Assembly: GCA_964491395.1 (NCBI GenBank)
Contig: CAZBGI010000003.1
Span: forward strand, 57,891 to 121,890
Reading direction: 5' to 3'
Source: SKVR01 sp964491395
GTDB lineage: Bacteria; Bacteroidota; Bacteroidia; Bacteroidales; UBA7960
DNA length: 64,000 nt
Made by a program: the position numbers and the translations under genes. Of the stretch, positions 62,260-64,000 are shown one piece after another. The notes under the pieces were generated by a model, which ran no database searches, was not told the origin of the DNA, and was given only the letters and a program-made list of their open reading frames with translations. The stretch's first letter is position 1; each line of letters begins with the position of its first letter.

Positions 62260-64000
62260 TTATTTAACAAGCACAACTTTGTTGATGTAAACTTCACTTC
62301 CTGTATGGAGATGATAGAAGTAAACACCACTGGTCAGGGACTCAGATCCAAATCTAACCTGTTGTGGTTCAAATGCATTTACATTGCCTTCAAACAGTAC
62401 TGCTACCCGCTCACCTGCCAGGTTGTAAAGATAAACGGTAGCTTCGGTATTTCGGGCAAGGGTAAATTCAATGATAGCTTCAGAGTGGAAGGGATTGGGG
62501 AATACTTTGGCGTTCAAAACATCCTGATATCCGCTGATGGGTTCATTCGCAAATAACTTGTCATCATCTTCAGCCAGGTATTCTCCACAGTAAATATCCA
62601 CTGAAACCCAAGACATACATCCCATGGCATCTGTTACCCATACAGTATACTCACCCTGCTCGGAAATACTAATCATAGCATCAGTATCATCTGTATTCCA
62701 GAGGAATGAATATCCGGGTGTTCCTCCCTCTGCTATAGCCAACAGATTTGCTGAGACAACCAGGCTTCCGTTTAGTGCAACAAGACCATTTATGTCGAAG
62801 CCATCACTGATTTGTGTATTTTCAAAATCATCCGGATCACTTACATCTTTCATGTAAATGTATTGTGCCCAGGATAATTCTCCTAAATCAAATTCGGCAT
62901 CCAGACAGCCTTGACCAAGATAAATCCACTCGTCTCCAAGTCCGGGAACATCTATTTCACCCTGGATGGGTGTGTAAAGTTCTTCATTAATGTATTGAGC
63001 TACCCAAACATCTACCTTTTCAGGATAGGTGTCGCATGTCATTGGTCCGAAGCTTGTTTCCACGAGCATCAGATCATTTCCGGGACCATTGGCAATGGGT
63101 GCATCAAACTTGACAATCATTTCTCCTCCAAAACCAAGAGAGAAGAAGGTGCCTTCCACATCATCATATACAGGTTCTCCGATAACTTGTTCCGGATCGC
63201 TCCGCTCAGCATTGGGAAGATTTCCAGCATTGGTTAGACCCTGACGATACCAGATCCACTCTGAAACGTAAATTTCTTCACCATCTCCTTCACAAACAAG
63301 ATCATTGATTTCTACCTGGACGGTTAAAGGATCAGGTTCAAAAATATCGGCTACATCATCAACAAAGCACCCATTTTCATCTGTTACAGTGAATGAATAA
63401 GTTCCGGCAGGCAAATTCTGAACGAAGAAATCATCAATATCGCCGCTTACAACACATTCTCCCGTGCCGCCGCTATGGAAGATTTGAATATAACCATCTG
63501 AATCTCCATTACAACTCACATTACCAATCTCTATCTCATCAACCAAAAGAGCAAATTCTGGTTCTGTGCATGTAAATTCAATGGCTATAGGACCACATCC
63601 ATTAGCATCATCAGCATAAATGGTATAATCATCAGCCGCTAATCCGGTAATTGTGTAACTACTGCCTTCAATGTCAAAGGTTTCCTGGCCTTCCCATGAG
63701 AGATTATAGGGCATTGTGCCACCTTCCAGTACAATGGTTACTTCACCGGTTTCATCACCATTACAAAGCACATGCACCAAATCTGTAAAGTTGGAAGTAA
63801 ACGGTTCGGGTTCTTCTATGGTTACACATTCCATCCATTGACAACCATTTTGGTCTGTGACAACCACCATGTATTCACCCGGAACAAGATCCCAATGCAG
63901 GAAGCCTTGTCCTTTAAGTGGATCAAATTCTCCATTTTCAATGTTTTCGTCACATTCGGTAAACAGACACACATTGTAAGGACCAACACCACCGGTTATA
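62260..64000 (-). CDS. SprB-repeat surface protein with T9SS sorting domain, C-terminal part
   Basis: The frame is open from the window edge (ITGGVGPYNV), so the N-terminus is missing; about 580 residues are visible. The visible N-terminal portion consists of SprB-type repeats of about 70-90 residues, each with a phrase like GGTMPYNLSW and CNGDSDGYIQIFHSGG and ending in a variant of YTVTVTDENGC. A non-repeat segment follows (about 240-400). The C-terminus (VFPNPFHSEAIIEF to VYINKVVLVK, last 80 residues) is a T9SS type A sorting domain. Such proteins are large cell-surface adhesins, some involved in gliding; the length of this one is unknown. Confidence 0.88.
   Translation of the reverse strand, partial: ITGGVGPYNVCLFTECDENIENGEFDPLKGQGFLHWDLVPGEYMVVVTDQNGCQWMECVTIEEPEPFTSNFTDLVHVLCNGDETGEVTIVLEGGTMPYNLSWEGQETFDIEGSSYTITGLAADDYTIYADDANGCGPIAIEFTCTEPEFALLVDEIEIGNVSCNGDSDGYIQIFHSGGTGECVVSGDIDDFFVQNLPAGTYSFTVTDENGCFVDDVADIFEPDPLTVQVEINDLVCEGDGEEIYVSEWIWYRQGLTNAGNLPNAERSDPEQVIGEPVYDDVEGTFFSLGFGGEMIVKFDAPIANGPGNDLMLVETSFGPMTCDTYPEKVDVWVAQYINEELYTPIQGEIDVPGLGDEWIYLGQGCLDAEFDLGELSWAQYIYMKDVSDPDDFENTQISDGFDINGLVALNGSLVVSANLLAIAEGGTPGYSFLWNTDDTDAMISISEQGEYTVWVTDAMGCMSWVSVDIYCGEYLAEDDDKLFANEPISGYQDVLNAKVFPNPFHSEAIIEFTLARNTEATVYLYNLAGERVAVLFEGNVNAFEPQQVRFGSESLTSGVYFYHLHTGSEVYINKVVLVK

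Noticed and set aside
1..64000. CRISPR arrays, rRNA operons, tRNAs, insertion sequences or prophage
   Set aside because: No regularly spaced repeats, no transposase, integrase or phage structural genes and no rRNA or tRNA signatures were seen on either strand.

Overview
The window comes from a member of the Bacteroidota, most likely an environmental Bacteroidales/Marinilabiliales-type lineage (inference). The signs are two secreted proteins with type IX secretion (T9SS) C-terminal sorting domains, the T9SS protein PorD, a type III glutamine synthetase (GlnN), a SusC-style TonB receptor with a carboxypeptidase-like N-terminal domain, a divergent RpoZ, several families largely confined to this phylum (DUF3078, DUF3127, NPF/YFE anti-sigma-like proteins), and promoter elements of the TAnnTTTG type. 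No rRNA, tRNA, CRISPR array, insertion sequence or prophage was found; the region looks like ordinary, stable chromosome.  Layout: 0-3 kb holds the 5' part of an Mpl-type Mur ligase, an MBL-fold hydrolase and an iron-sulfur APS reductase (CysH). 3-9.7 kb is a soluble two-component cluster: two PAS kinases that share PAS modules but differ in their transmitter, a lone receiver protein and a LuxR-type regulator, ended by paired hairpins. 10-21 kb is a mixed housekeeping stretch: MDR oxidoreductase, DUF3078 protein, GlnN, VWA protein, an ECF sigma factor with an anti-sigma-like membrane protein and a Spy-like protein, PBP1A and an EamA transporter. 22-30.4 kb looks like a stress island: two tandem-domain universal stress proteins, a bacterial release-factor-like (baeRF) protein, a small membrane protein, a sigma-54 activator and a hybrid kinase with a receiver and an Hpt domain; a good sigma-54 promoter match lies upstream of the small membrane protein.  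30.6-39.5 kb holds a T9SS-exported M28 peptidase and then a tight operon of an Elp3-like radical SAM enzyme, a GME-fold-like protein and a 14-repeat propeller hybrid kinase that carries a lipobox. 39.5-42.7 kb is a TonB receptor with a DUF2271-like partner. 42.8-49.3 kb has DUF2721 and LiaF-like membrane proteins, a TPR lipoprotein, an LPP20-family lipoprotein and a LytS/LytTR pair, which suggests an envelope-monitoring locus (inference). 49.6-59.4 kb is a core run of co-oriented genes, bamD-rpoZ-coaBC-porD-recN-fabI-etfB-etfA-acyl-CoA dehydrogenase, closed by a clear terminator. 59.6-64 kb, on the minus strand, has an aspartase fused to a cyclic-nucleotide-binding-like domain, a DUF3127 OB-fold protein with an SSB-like acidic tail, and the C-terminal part of a large SprB-repeat surface protein.  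The items most worth following up are the sensor-domain/aspartase fusion, the sigma-54/USP/baeRF stress island, the radical SAM-GME-propeller kinase operon, and the pair of module-swapped PAS kinases.
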